Origin: Vitis vinifera
Taxonomy: Eukaryota > Streptophyta > Magnoliopsida > Vitales > Vitaceae
Assembly (NCBI RefSeq): GCF_030704535.1
Contig: NC_081823.1
Coordinates: 25,305,001-25,369,000, forward strand
Reading direction: 5' to 3'
Length of the DNA stretch: 64,000 nucleotides
A program made the translations under genes and the position numbers. The first letter of the stretch is position 1, and the number at the start of each line of letters is the position of its first letter. Below are positions 46,200 to 58,260 of the stretch, piece by piece. The notes under the pieces were generated by a model. The model was given only the letters and a program-made list of their open reading frames with translations. It had not been told where the DNA came from and made no database searches.

Positions 46200-46595
46200 A
46201 CTAAATAGGTAGTTGATCATGAGCCCTACCCTTCATTCAATTCATCTGTTTCCCATGCAAATATATATGATATAAGTTTGAACTAAGTCAAACATTGCCA
46301 AGCTTATCGATCATCATTGACTACCATTCCACATCTCAACTACCATTCTCTCCAACAATCACATGTGCTAAATCAACACAAAAACCGATAAAAATTTCGA
46401 ATGTACATGACAAAAATAATTGGGATCTTGTACTATCTTGAGGATCCAAAGAAAATTGAAGTACGAAAAATATGTAGAAAAGAGACGTATGTATTAATCA
46501 ACTATCCATGGAATCATTGTAAAGGTTTAAGGTAGGGTTATTGAATTTTTTTTATTTTTTTTTAAGTTATCAAAGAATATTTATTTATAGTAAAA
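46200..46595. other. Spacer, possible distal promoter of gene F
   Basis: A minus-strand TATATCATATATATTTGCATG stretch (46260-46282) could be a TATA box for the outer leader. Nothing else is recognised. Confidence 0.35.
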
Positions 46596-46599
46596 AATT

Positions 46600-47660
46600 A
46601 ATGATTTTGAGTTTTCTAATTCAGTAGAAGGTAGGTGGCAATGAATTTAATTTAGATGTAATACGTGCCTATTTGGGACTTCCATTATGATCATATATAA
46701 GTTTTAAAAAATTACTCTAATTACATGTGTATATATATAAGAAATATGTGATAGAAAATTATTAGAAAAAACTTTACTATTTTAAATTTTAAACATTTTT
46801 AAAAAATTTTTAAAAATATAAGATAAATCTATATGTTTTATATGAAAAAAAAAATTATTTTTTTAAGAGTATCCAAGCGAAAACTAAGTTACCAAAAAAC
46901 AATTATTTTAAACAAAATTTTAGACATATTTTACAATGAGAAATTACCCTCATAAATGATTCATTATTATTATTTTTTTTTTATCAAACCAAAAAACATT
47001 AGAGTGTGAACATTAGGAAGAAAAACTATGTAAGATTATTGAAACATTTTTTTTATTTGTTGTTATATGATTAACAATTTTTTAGCTTTTTGTTTTTTTA
47101 AAATCTAAAAACAAAATTAGGATTATTAAATATGTTTAATCTTTTAAAAAAATAATTATAAAAAAAGAAGGGTATTAAACAACCCATTTCTTATTTATAA
47201 GTTTATATTTCCTTTTACATTGTATCAAAGAGTCTTAAATTAAAATTTTAAACCTCAAGCTATTTCTGTTACATGAATGTAACACATATTTCATATAGAA
47301 AATAATAGAAGGATCAAATATACCTTTTTGCATTCGCAGCTAACCATGGCTAGAAACTATGTCCCACTAATAAAAATCATGGTCCTCTATTTAAAATGAA
47401 TAAATAGAAAAAGGACCACACTAAAAAAATTAAAATAAAATAAAATAAAATTAAAGAAAGGACCCGCACTGAAAGCAATCAAGCCATTTCTCAATTATTT
47501 ATTCACAACTCCATATATATATATATATATATAAGGGCAGAGAATCTCATAAAAGCAACCTAAAAAAAATTAATGACAACAACATAAATAAAAGGAAGTT
47601 TGATTGGAAAAAGACAAAAGGCAATAATAATTGGTATGCAATCATCAGTCTACCTCCTGA
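46600..47660. repeat. Dispersed direct duplication, left copy
   Basis: 46603-46760 matches 53133-53290, and 47140-47660 matches 54985-55575 (for example 'gtattaaacaaccc', 'ttacattgtat(c/t)aaagagtctta'). Both copies run in the same direction. The sequence is non-coding. Confidence 0.75.
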
Positions 47661-47691
47661 GGGAGTAAAATATGAGTGCAATTATATGTTT

Positions 47692-49200
47692 GGGAAAGTG
47701 GGTTTTTGGCTCCGAAAATATATGAAAAAAAAATCCTAATTTTTTAAAATTAGTATTATCTTCATTGATTTAAAAATAATTTAAAATGTATATATTTTTT
47801 AACAAGTCAAATAATTATTCTTTAAAATATCTCTTTTACTTGTCATATCATCAATAATAATTGATAACTAAATTCCTTCATATCATCAACAATAACCCCC
47901 TAAGAACTTTTTTTTTCCTCTCTCCATCAACAAACATTCCACAAGTAACTCAAACTCATCTACCTTTCAAAAACAATAATATATCACCTTTTCTATATAT
48001 CTCTATTTTTTGAATTGAAGGTGAAGGTAAGAACAAAGAAAATGTTTGAAACAATCAGAGTCCTTGAAATTAACCTTAACTTGCCCTAATGAAAAATTCT
48101 TAAAGAGGCCATAGGAAAAACCATAAATCTTATTCCTAGTAAAACTCAAAACTCATCTCCAATCCACTAGGGTTTCACTACTTATAATATCTAGGGAGAA
48201 TTATGTTTTAGGGATAGATGGGTTCTCAAATTAACAAAAGGTCCATGTAACTCTTCAAATTGAGCTCAAGACCCAGTGAAAGTATGGAAAATGAGTTGAA
48301 GGATATCATTCTTCAGTATTTCCAAAAATGTCCTTTGTTAATTTTGAGAAAAAAATTAATATTTTTGAAAAATACTTTTATTTAATTAAATATTTTTTAT
48401 TTAATTTAACATTTAAAAAAAATACTTTTATGTAATTTAATATTTTTAAAAATACTTTTATTTAATTTAATATTTTTTAAAAATAAATTTATTTAATTTA
48501 ATATTTTTTAAAAATAAACTTATTTAATTTAATATTTAAAAAAATTAATTTAATATTTTTTTAAATACTTTAATTTAATTTAATATTTTTGAAAAAAAAA
48601 ATTAATTTAATATTTTTGAAAACTACTTTTATTTAATTTAGTATTTTTGAAAAAAAAATTATTGAAAAAAAATTATTTAACTTAATTTTATAAAATATTT
48701 TATATGTGTTTTTAAAGGGTATATTTGTCCGTTACTATTTCATATCCTTCAACTCAATTTGAAGAGTTATATAGACCTTTTGTTAATTTGGGGGTCCATC
48801 TACCCCCAAAAGATAATTCTCCCTAATATCTACACTCTTTAAACTACCTCACATTTGTTATGAGATGCTTGTTTATGGAAAATAAAAAAAAAATTCTTAA
48901 CTTTTCCTACGAGGTGTTTGCTTCTAGAGAAAATAAAAATCATAAATAATAATAATAATAATAATAAAGAACTTATCTAAAAGAAAGGGAAATATTTACA
49001 TGGAGGAATTTAATTGTTAATTGTTGTTGATGATATGGCAAGTAAAAAGGGCATTTTAGGAAATAATTATATGACTCGTTAAAAAGTGCATATAGTTCAA
49101 ATTATTTTTAAATAAATGAAGATAATACTAATTTAAAAAAATTGAGGTTCTTTTTTCTATATATATTTTCACATAAGTGAGTCAAAGCTCACTTTTCCCT
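47692..49200. mobile_element. Long inverted-repeat element, 1.5 kb
   Basis: The left end GGGAAAGTGGGTTTTTGGCTC and the right end (reversed AGGGAAAAGTGAGCTTTGACTC) pair. Inverted similarity extends about 250 bp inward (47730-47990 against 48900-49155). Near-perfect 9-bp flanks are tatatgttt (47683-47691) and tgtatgttt (49201-49209). The related duplicated locus at about 55570 lacks it, supporting insertion. A Mutator-like affiliation is likely. No transposase. Confidence 0.7.
48194..48823. mobile_element. Mutator-like MITE, 630 bp, nested
   Basis: Ends GGGAGAATTATG and CATAATTCTCCC-like are inverted repeats of about 70 bp, flanked by a perfect 9-bp duplication taatatcta (48185-48193, 48824-48832). 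The terminal GGGAGAATTA is shared with the element at 25532. The core (48350-48700) is a degenerate array of 'aatttaatatttttaaaaata'-like units. It lies within the larger element 47692-49200. Confidence 0.88.
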
Positions 49201-49824
49201 TGTATGTTTATATGCGTCTTAACCTACATGCATGGAAAGTGTCACTCAAGAATGAAAATATCGGTAATCACGGATATATCAGTACTTCGATTTTACGGAT
49301 ATATCGGATATTTTGGAAAAAAAAAATATATCGATAAACCTAAAATTAATCAAAATTTAATAAAAAATATAAAAAAAAAACTTTATAAAAATGTAAATAG
49401 AAGTATAATGATATTTTTAAGTTGTTTTATTAAATAATTTGATATATGTATAATATGATTTATCATATTTGATAATAATATCGTATGTTTCGATAAAAAT
49501 ATGAATTTTATAAGTGTACATTTATTATTAAATTACATTAAATATTATTTCATAATAATATTATGATATTTGATTATAATATGTCTAATTTTAAAATATA
49601 TATATTAATATTAAAATTATGATCCATTTAATTCAATAAATTGTGATATATGTACAATTTTTTAATATTTAATTAATTATTAATGATATTAAAAACACTG
49701 TGAAGAAAATTATCATGATAAATTTTATATTTTTAGTAATCAATTAAAAGAAATTTTGCATTTAATTATAATTAACTTGCTCTTTAAAATATTCTTTTAA
49801 TATTTTCTTTATATAATGACTTTA

Positions 49825-49831
49825 AATATAT

Positions 49832-49913
<82 letters not shown>
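49825..49913. repeat. Long TA microsatellite
   Basis: About 44 TA units with one interruption, inside the hAT-like element. The equivalent position of the relative at about 61626-61655 is only a few units long. Confidence 0.95.
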
Positions 49914-49916
<3 letters not shown>

Positions 49917-49937
49917 TAGTGCATAATATTTAACAAA

Positions 49938-50004
49938 GGGCAAGATTGCCCTAATGGTAAGTGAGCTGAACCCCAAAAAGAGGTTTGGGGTTCGAATCCC
50001 CTCA
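49938..50004 (+). other. tRNA-like segment inside mobile element
   Basis: 'ggtttggggttcgaatcccc' looks like a TΨC arm with a B-box (GGTTCGAATCC), and 'ctaatggtaagtgagctg' resembles a D-arm/A-box. No credible acceptor stem or anticodon loop is seen, so it is not called as a tRNA gene. The same segment occurs on the minus strand at 61616-61549. Confidence 0.55.
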
Positions 50005-50020
50005 ACAGTAAAAGGGTATT

Positions 50021-51213
50021 TGAGAAAACAAATGCTATGTTTAGTTAAGAAAAACACCCAAAAGGGAGGAGGTGAATTGGGTTTTAAAAATCTTTTCAAT
50101 CACAACAAAATTAAACAAAAGATAAGCAAAGTAAAGAGATAGAGTTGAGAGAATTCAAACTCGGGTTTATAGTGGTTCAGCACTTCCTTGCCTACGTCCA
50201 CTCTCCTCAACCTTCTAACTGAGTGAGGGTTCCATTAACTTGAAGCTTCAACCAAGCTTCCAATCTTCTTACACTTGGATTCAGGTTCCAATGGGCTCTT
50301 ACACAACCTCTTCAAGATTCAACCCTCTTGAAGGCTTTAACACTCAGATTGTTACAAAATATACTCACTTAACCTAGATTAAAGATGGCTCAAATACAAG
50401 ACAAAGCTAGGATGACAATAAGAGTGCACTAAAGGGTATGCAAGTGGTGATTTAATGCACAATGAAAGATATGAGAGCTTTTTTATCAAGAATAGGTAGG
50501 TAGGCCTTGAATGCAATTGTTCTCTTATCAATAAATGGAGCGGAGCTCTCAATTTATAAATTTCTAAGCTAGGGAGTCAAAATCAGCAAAAGGCAACCTC
50601 GTCCGGTCGAGCTAGGGGTCGACCGGTTCACTAGCTGTTGGAGCATTTAATGCATGACAGGTTACCGTTACCTCAACCGGACCTCGACCGGTAAAGGAAT
50701 CACCTCGACCGGGAAGAGAAGGCTACTGGGAGAGAGAGAAGGTTTTTAACCTTCCTCGACCGAACGACCTCAACTGATCGACCGGTTCCTCAATCGGTTG
50801 GCCATAGCCTCGATCGGTTGAGCCTTTTTGGCTCCGAAAAACCTATTTTTTGATTCTTTTCTTTTCTAACACTTAGGCAAGGTTTTTAGGTAAATTATTA
50901 AGCCAATTTTGAAACATTTTGCCTAAGGTAAATTAGTTAAAAACTCGGGTTTTAATGAAGTCGACATTTTAAAGAATAAACCGAGTTTTCTAAGATGCAT
51001 GAAAATGTATAAAAATCCTAAGTGCACTCATGCATTCATCTTACATTAGTTTCCTATGATCTCAAGTCTTCCAAGTGTCTCGATTTTGTATTCATTTGGT
51101 CCTTTGATGAATTTTCGAGTTTATACCTGAGATTCTTAAACATTAAACTAATTAGTTACTTAACCATGGTTTGTTATCAGCAAAACCCGATTAGGAGAAC
51201 CCTTGGGCTAACT
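50021..51213 (-). mobile_element. Solo LTR (copia-type), minus orientation
   Basis: Matches 53428-54460 in inverted orientation over most of its length, including 'acccgagttt', 'ctaggcaaggaagtg' and 'caattcacc…cttttgggtg'-type blocks. Perfect 5-bp target duplication gtatt at 50016-50020 and 51214-51218. The start on the minus strand reads 'agttagccc', one base off TGTTAGCCC. No internal retrotransposon domain adjoins, so it is a solo LTR. A CACCTCGACCGG-rich portion lies at 50600-50830. Confidence 0.85.
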
Positions 51214-51355
51214 GTATTTTTGAGGCATTGTAGCGCGTTTAACCGTCGTTTAAGGGATTTCTCCCGAAATTTCGCCACACGATATTTTCTTCCATGGTGT
51301 CACTATAAGAAGGTAGGTATTTGGTCTTGGTCTCTAACCCAATAACCCCAACTAA

Positions 51356-51615
51356 AAGGAAGATTAAGTACAATTATAGAATATGGGTGCAAACAAAATA
51401 AACTGCAACAAGGTGCGAATATAGGTATAGAGAAATGCTATAGTTGTGGCCATATGCAAGAGTATAACTATAAACTATGGTTGCAACCTTATTTTACCCG
51501 CGACCAAAGGTGATGTATAGCAGGAGCTAAGGTTGGTTGTAGCTATAAGCTAGTAAAATATATTTTTAAAAAAAATTAAGAACAATGCTTATAGGTGCAC
51601 ATTAGTGTTGGTCAC
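51356..51615. other. Unassigned spacer
   Basis: Non-coding. Phrases such as 'aactataaactatggttgcaacc' hint that the minisatellite that follows extends in degenerate form into this stretch. Confidence 0.35.
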
Positions 51616-51618
51616 AAT

Positions 51619-51880
51619 TATAGGTCTTTCTATGAGGCGGATATGGTTTGGCCGCATCTATAGGTCTTGCTTTGGGGGGGGGGGATATGATTTGGTTGCA
51701 ACTATAGATCTTTTTATGAAGGAGGATATGGTTGAATGCAACTATAGGTCTTGCTATGAAAGGGGATATGGTTCAACAATAATTATAGGTCTTGTTATGA
51801 AGGGGGATATAGTTTGGCCACAACTATAAGTCTTACTATGGATGTGGGTTTTTCTTGGCTATTACCATAGGTTTTGCCTA
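51619..51880. repeat. Minisatellite, period about 41 bp, seven units
   Basis: Units beginning 'tataggtctt(g/t)ctatga' occur at 51619, 51660, 51703, 51742, 51784, 51826 and 51866. They contain 'ggatatggtttgg' and vary by substitutions. A G homopolymer (51675-51683) lies in the second unit. The 74-codon plus-strand frame here is a by-product of the repeat. Confidence 0.9.
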
Positions 51881-52050
51881 GAGATGTTTAATGGGCAATG
51901 TCGGGCCAGTATAGCCCAATGTTTAGCAAGCTTTTACAAACCAACATGTTTGCCTGGTATAACCCACTTAAAAATCATTTCGAGTAGGGTTGACTCATGC
52001 AAACCAAATAAGTGGCCCCGCACGGCCCATAAGCCCACAAGTCAATCGTG

Positions 52051-52500
52051 TCATGTCATGCCAATCATGCCATTCCATGTCATGCCAATCAGATATAATT
52101 CATTCTCTGCATCCTCTAAAAAATTGTAAAAAAAAAAAATTGCTTTGTCATTCGGTTTTTCAAGGTCACTATCAACATATAGAATTTCATTTTCTTCTAA
52201 CACGTTACTAGTGTTTGGCATCTCGAATGCCTCATGTAGCAATCCATGCATATCATCATAAGGTTCATCTCCAAAGTCATCATTATATGTTGACTCATCA
52301 AACTCATATTCACCATGCATCACCTGACGAACATGGTTTCTAACTATCCCATAGTTTTGCAAATAACTTTTCATAATTTGTCTATTTTGCATCATACAAT
52401 TGTTGCAACGAATACAAGGACACGATAGCTTATCACTTCCACGAGCATTGTTAAAGGCAAATTCCAATAACCCTAAAACCTCATTATTATATTATTATAA
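52051..52500 (-). pseudogene. CACTA (En/Spm) transposase-associated fragment
   Basis: The minus strand reads 'LLEFAFNNARGSDKLSCPCIRCNNCMMQ…SYLQNYGIVRNHVRQVMHGE', matching the N-terminal transposase-associated domain of En/Spm proteins (the CPCxxCNN motif, then a 'W/YxxHGE' end). After it come acidic residues and 'MHGLLHEAF', also typical. The rest of the transposase and the CACTA ends are missing here. Up to 138 residues remain open. Confidence 0.8.
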
Positions 52501-53130
52501 GCTCACGCTTGACTTTTGCATCTAGGTTTTATCTGTTGGCATTTCTGCAATTGTTTCTTTCAACTACATGAAAATTAATTTGAGCATGTCAATTTACAAT
52601 ACATGTTGTGTGCATTCTAAAATCTACAAATTTTTTAATTTAGGTGATAGTTCCTATCCCATATAGGAATACATAATCCCTATGAGTCAAACTCCAATAT
52701 GTTCTATTTCATTTTAGATTTGTCCAAACATGCACCTAGAGAACAAATGGACAACTTTCAAAACATCTTAAAAATGAATCAAATATAAGAGAGTAACTTC
52801 ATACATATATATTATGTTTTCCTATACTATCCAATCAGACAAGTTAAGTATCATTTGTAGAAAAACAAATCTTAATCACATGCTAGACAAATTGAAAAGT
52901 TGTCAAGTTGAAGTAAATTCATTGATGAAACCATTTTCACTCTTTAACAACTTAAATATTTTTAGTATGTAATTAAAGAAATTTTTGTCTCACAATGATA
53001 CTTGAACATAAAGTCTAAGATTTCATGTCTGCATATATGAAGAACTAAAGTGAGAAATTTTCTTATTTATATAGAATATGAGGAACCAATAAATATTTTT
53101 TGTTATCGTAATCTCCTAATCAATATAATA
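52501..53130. other. AT-rich spacer
   Basis: No gene or element recognised. Short frames only. Confidence 0.45.
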
Positions 53131-53427
53131 TTTTTGAGTTTTCTACTTTGGTAGAAGGTAGGTGGAAATGAATTTAATTTAGATGTAATATTGTCTATTT
53201 GGGACTTCCATTATGATAATGTATAAGTTTTAAAAAACACTAATTACATATATTAATTTTTTTTATTTTTTTAGAAATATGTGATAGTTTACAATGATAT
53301 CAAATGTAGAGTTTTGAATTCGTGTATTAGTTAATGTTACTTTTATCATTTTCTTTTTAATCACTTTCAAGATGGTAAACGGTGTTCGAAAGTAGGAAAA
53401 GAAACTGAAGAAATTTAAATAAATAAA

Positions 53428-54460
53428 TGTTAGCCCAAGGGTTCTCCTAATCAGGTTTTGATGATAACAAATCATGGTTAAGTTACTAATTGATTTGATT
53501 TGTAAAGAATCTCAGGTATTAATTTGGAAATTCATCTAACGACCTAAATCATACAAGATCAAGACATTTGGAACACCTTTAATCATAGGAAACAAATGTA
53601 AGATGAATGCATGGGTGCACTTAGGTTTTACATATCATTTTATGCATCTTTGGAAAACTCGGTTTATTCTTTAAAGTTACAATTTTATTAAAACCCGAGT
53701 TTTATCAAATGTACCTTAGGCAAAATGTTTCAAAATTGACATATTAATTTACCTAAAGACCTTGCTTAAGTGTTAGAAAAGAAAATAATAGAAAAAGATA
53801 GGGTTTTTGGGGCCAAAATGTTGAATCAATTGAGGCATTGGGCCAACTGGCCAGGGTATCGGTCGACCGATTACCTTTGCACGATCGAGGAGTGCAAAAA
53901 ACACTCTCTATCTTCCAGTAGTCTTTCCTTCCCGGTCGATGTATCTTCCTTCCCAGTCGAAGTCCGGTCGAAGCAACAGTAACCTGTCAAAGCATTAAAT
54001 GCTCCAACGACTAGTGATCTGGTCAACCCCCACTCTCTATATCCTTTAGTGCACCTTTGTGATTCATACCTTTGATTTGTATTTGAGCTATTATTGAGCT
54101 AGGTTGAGAGAAATTCATTTTTATTAATTGAGTGTTAAAGCCTTCAAGTGAGTGAATCTTGAAAAGATTGTGTAAAAGCCCATTGGATACGGAATCCAAG
54201 TGTAAAGGAGATTAAAAGCTTAGTTGAAGCTTCAAGATGGTGGAACCCTCACTCGGTTAGGAGATTGAGGAGAGTGGACCTAGGCAAGGAAGTGTCAAAT
54301 CACTGTAAAATCCGAGTTTGATTTCTCTAACTCTATCTCTATTTACTTGCTTATATTGTGCTTAAATTTATAGTGTTTAAAAAAATTTTAAAAAAAACCC
54401 AATTCACCATCGTCCCCTCTTGGGTGTTTTTCTCATTTAAGGTTAGCCTTTATTTTCTCA
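53428..54460 (+). mobile_element. Solo LTR (copia-type), plus orientation
   Basis: Begins TGTTAGCCCAAGGG and ends TTTTCTCA, with a 5-bp target duplication ataaa at 53423-53427 and 54461-54465. The 3' part has 'caattcaccatcgtcccctc', typical of copia LTR ends. Inverted partner of 50021-51213. No internal domains adjoin. Confidence 0.8.
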
Positions 54461-55472
54461 ATAAATAAAAGTGTTTTTTTTCATCAAGTAAAGGGTTTCA
54501 TCATGATGATAAAAATAAGGAAAAGAGAAAAAAAAAATCAAAATAAAGAAGGAAAATATTCCAAACTAGATAAGGCATATTTCACTACACATTGGTTTTT
54601 AATTAATATTTTGAAATTAATTTCAAAAAGAATGTATAGACATGTTTTTACTTTTATTTCTAATATTTAATAATAAAAACTAAAAGAATAAAATGTGATG
54701 TATTTCTTTTAAAAAAAAAAAAGAAAATGGTAATAATTTTTATATAAAATATAAGAGCTTTTAGAGGTTCACATTAAAAAAAAAAAGTGTTTTTAAAAAT
54801 TGATTGAAATTTTGAGATATTAAAAATAATAATTTATTATCTTAAATTTTAACAAAATTTAAGTAATTTTTCTTAAAAATTTGAGATATTAAAAAAATAA
54901 TTTACTATCTTAAATTTAAAAAAAAAAGTAATTTTTCTCAGAAATGATTCGTAATAATTCATTATTATTAATATTATTATTATTAAAAATAATTATAAAA
55001 AAAAGGGTATTTAAACAACCCATATCTTATTTATAAGCTTATATTTCTTTTTACATTGTATTAAAGAGTCTTAGATTAAAATTTTAAATCTTACACTATT
55101 TTTATTATATGAATGTAACTAAGGATAGAATTTACATTTTTGCATTGCCAACTAGCCATGACTAGAAAATATCTCCCACAAATTCAATTAATTGAAATAA
55201 TAATAATAATAATAAGGACCACATAAATAAAAATAAAGAAAGGACCACACTGAAAGCAAGAAAGCCATATCTCAATTATTTATTCACAAGTCCACATATA
55301 TGTGTAAGGACAGAGAATCTTAGAAAAGCAACCTAAAAAAAAGTTAATGACAAAACAAAAATAAAAGGAAGTTTGATTAGAACAAGACAAAGGGCACATT
55401 CATGGGGCCTTACTGGCATTACCTACTTGGTTCTGTTTTATCAATATTTTATGTTTTCAAGGACTTAAATCA

Positions 55473-55473
<1 letters not shown>

Positions 55474-55513
<40 letters not shown>
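55474..55513. repeat. TA microsatellite
   Basis: About twenty TA units inside the right copy of the dispersed duplication; absent in the left copy. Confidence 0.95.
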
Positions 55514-55514
<1 letters not shown>

Positions 55515-55922
55515 TATTTAATAATAATTGGTATGCTATCACACTACCCAAATAGCAATGAGTCTACATCTATCACACTTTATAGGTCTCAACCTACATT
55601 CATGGGTGGTGTGCATCCCATACATATATAAATAATTTAAGATATATGGTGGTTTGAAAGATATCTCGCCGACTGATGAAGCATTCAAATGGTGAGAATA
55701 ACGTGATAAGTCTAATCAAGCATATTCAATTAAACTTTAAGCATTTTCAAGACAGTTGAGTGCACTCCCTCTTAAAATATAGCTATATTTTATTCCTTGT
55801 TTCCGATGTGGTATTCATTTTTACAATGATCTAAACGCGCTGCCACTAGGTCCAAACCCTTGGAAATTAACGCATTTCCTAGTTTACCAACTACTCTTTT
55901 GGTTTATAAAATGCATATGACA

Positions 55923-56041
55923 TATATATATATATATATAAACATTTCTTTTATATTCTTTAATATATCCAAACTAAATGCATAATATCCTTCAATATAT
56001 ATCAACTTTTTTAAATATATATATATATATATATATATATA
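55923..56041. repeat. Pair of TA microsatellites
   Basis: TA runs at 55923-55940 and 56014-56041 separated by AT-rich DNA. Confidence 0.9.
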
Positions 56042-56079
56042 GATATAACTTCAATATATGTTTTTTTTTATCATTTGTT

Positions 56080-56231
56080 GAGTTTTTCCAGTATTTTATG
56101 AATTATTTTTATCAAATTTCACCTACTGATATTTTATGTCAAAATATTTATCGATCTTTTTCGATTTATTTTGATATATCCATAAAATCAAATTATTAAT
56201 ATATCCATCAAAACTTATATTTTCATCCTTG
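56080..56231 (+). mobile_element. Truncated relative of the tRNA-bearing hAT-like family
   Basis: The end '…gatatatccataaaatcaa…atattttcatccttg' matches the right end of 61279-62241. The left part is lost or replaced by TA repeats, and no target duplication was found. Confidence 0.65.
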
Positions 56232-56239
56232 AACGAGAG

Positions 56240-57055
56240 TTGGTTATAATTCATTATTTAATTGTAATGAACAAGGAAGATGTCTTGATGAATTTAGTAG
56301 ATAGATCAATAAGTTTAATAGATAGATCATTTGAAAGGTATTGAAGTAGATTTAGAATTCCCAATGGATCATTTAGTATCATGGTTTAAATTATTGGTCA
56401 ATATTGATATGTCTTAGCTGAGTTGCATTCATCTCAACCATGACTGTAACAAGTCAAATACAAGAGTTGGTATCATAGGATTCAAAAATAGCTTGATTTT
56501 TACTTAAATATGAATCACTTGACTTAGTCAATGTATAAAACAACTTAGAGTCGTAACATTATAACTTGATCTAATGAGAGTGGAAAAGAAAAAAATAAAT
56601 AATTTTTACATATCTTAGAAATGGCCCTCTCATCAATCAAATTCAAACCAATTTATTTTCTGAGTATGGTAATGGTTAAAAAATAATAACAATAATTCTA
56701 ACACTTTTATAATCCAATTGAACTCATGTTGTTATAACTATTTAGATAATGTCAAATGTGATTAATGTTTTAAAATTTATTCCAAATGATCATATTTATT
56801 TTATTAAAAATTTTATCATCTTTTAAAAAATTTTGAACTTTTTAACTAGCATATTAGGTGTATCATCTTATATCAATCTTAGATATCAAGACTGATGTAT
56901 CTCAAGACTTACCAATCAGCAACTCCATGGATTTCATAGATAGTCACTTTGATAGATCAAACATATTATCAGTCTATTCAATCTTGTGAGTGTTGTAGTT
57001 AGGTTGGAAATTCCGAACAAAATACCTAAATGTCTACTAGTTGTGGTTCTCTAAA
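56240..57055. other. Intergenic DNA, nothing recognised
   Basis: Short frames only. No gene or element could be supported. Confidence 0.45.
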
Positions 57056-57060
57056 TCCGT

Positions 57061-58260
57061 TGTTGGACTACTTGACTTTTGATGATCAAGACATTGGATT
57101 TGCTAAGAGGCCTAGGTAAGTAGTTGAGTTTGTGTTGAATGAATTTGAATTAACCCTATTTTCATAATGTTGATTTTTTAAATCATTTTTCAAAAGTTAG
57201 GGAAGCATGGGAAAAATATTTTTGCTAAAAGTATTAGGTTACTTTGTTTCTAGATCAATCCAAGTGCAGGGGTAAAGCGATCCAAATAATTCTTTTTGTG
57301 ATCTTGTTTTAGCCATTAGATTAAGGGTTTCATATCTCTTTAAAATGAACTTTTCTCATTCCTGGAAATGAGAGACTGGAGCAGTCGATTCTTATACTCC
57401 CCATTCCCTTCTCTCTTTAAGGTTGCTTGCTTTCCAAGAAAATTTCATTCAAGCTTTTCAAGAAAATTTTTAAATGGATTTTCTAAAAAGAAAAATGGAT
57501 TGATTCTTTGAACATTCATCTCTCATTCTTTTGGGTTTGGGTGAAAACTCATTTTTTTTCTTGATAGAGCTTCAAGGAGAAGGCTGAGATCAATCTTGGA
57601 AAGGACTCTAAGCATGTTCCTAAAGATGAAAGCGTCTTCGAGAGGTGTAAAGGTGTAAAGGTGTTTGTCAAGTAGTTTGTGAAGGATTGGAGACTTTAAG
57701 CTAACTAAATCCTTGTACTCCTTGATTGCTCTTCATAGTGGAATTTTTTATCGATTGTAGGCTCGTGGTTTTTTACCTCTTAGGAGGTTTTCCACGTAAA
57801 TCTTAGTGTTGTCTCATTGTCCCTCATTCTCCTCTTAATCTTGTTTTCAATGTCTAGCTATCTTAGACAATTTGGGTATCAAATACTTGGTTGAATATAG
57901 AGGTGAAATAGATATGAATTGCCTTTGTTAATGGGATGTTGCTTCTAAATATTGTTCTTAGATATAGTTGAGATATTCTACTCTTGTTTTAATCATAAAT
58001 TGTTTTAAAGAATTATGTTCAGGAGTGTTGGAACATGTGTATGTGACTTGTATTTTAGTCTTGTTGGGGAGTATTGTTGCATTCATATTTGCATGTGATC
58101 TTTACTTTGTATTTGGAAGTGTTTGTAAAGAGAAGGAAATTTTGTAAAAATTTTAAGGCTAGATAACTTGTATTGAGAGACCTTTTTAAATGGGTCAATA
58201 ACACTTATTCACCCCCTCTAAGTGTGTTCTATTTTTTGAGATTCACCTTTCAAATCTCCT
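57061..58260 (+). mobile_element. Probable copia-type LTR
   Basis: Begins TGTTGGACTACTTGACTTTTG and ends near 'ttcaccccctctaagtgtgttct', features typical of copia LTR starts and 3' ends. No paired LTR or target duplication was identified, so borders are approximate. Confidence 0.5.

Larger units (their letters stand above)
49247..51296. mobile_element. hAT-like element with tRNA-like sequence, split by a solo LTR
   Basis: The ends CAAGAATGAAAATATCGG and (reversed right end) CATGGAAGAAAATATCG pair. Perfect 8-bp duplications gtgtcact lie at 49239-49246 and 51297-51304. Removing the LTR insertion (50021-51213 and one target copy) leaves about 850 bp. The relative at 61279-62241 has the same order in opposite orientation: TIR, 'gatatatcgg' repeats, AT-rich core, tRNA-like segment. 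No transposase. Confidence 0.88.
53133..55575. repeat. Dispersed direct duplication, right copy
   Basis: Partner of 46600-47660 and its flank, interrupted here by the solo LTR 53428-54460. The continuation at about 55575-55610 ('ataggtctcaacctacattcatgg') matches 49212-49236 beyond the inverted-repeat element, so this copy preserves the locus without that element. Confidence 0.7.

Noticed and set aside
49938-50004. A functional tRNA gene
   Set aside because: A TΨC-like arm and B-box are present, but no convincing acceptor stem, anticodon arm or CCA context, and it sits inside a mobile element with a similar degenerate copy at 61549-61616.
49809-50099. 96-codon minus-strand frame with long Ile-Tyr repeats
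   Set aside because: It is mainly the translation of the TA microsatellite.
50021-54460. A single retrotransposon bounded by the two similar sequences at 50-51 kb and 53-54 kb
   Set aside because: The copies are inverted, and each has its own different 5-bp target duplication, so they are independent solo LTRs.
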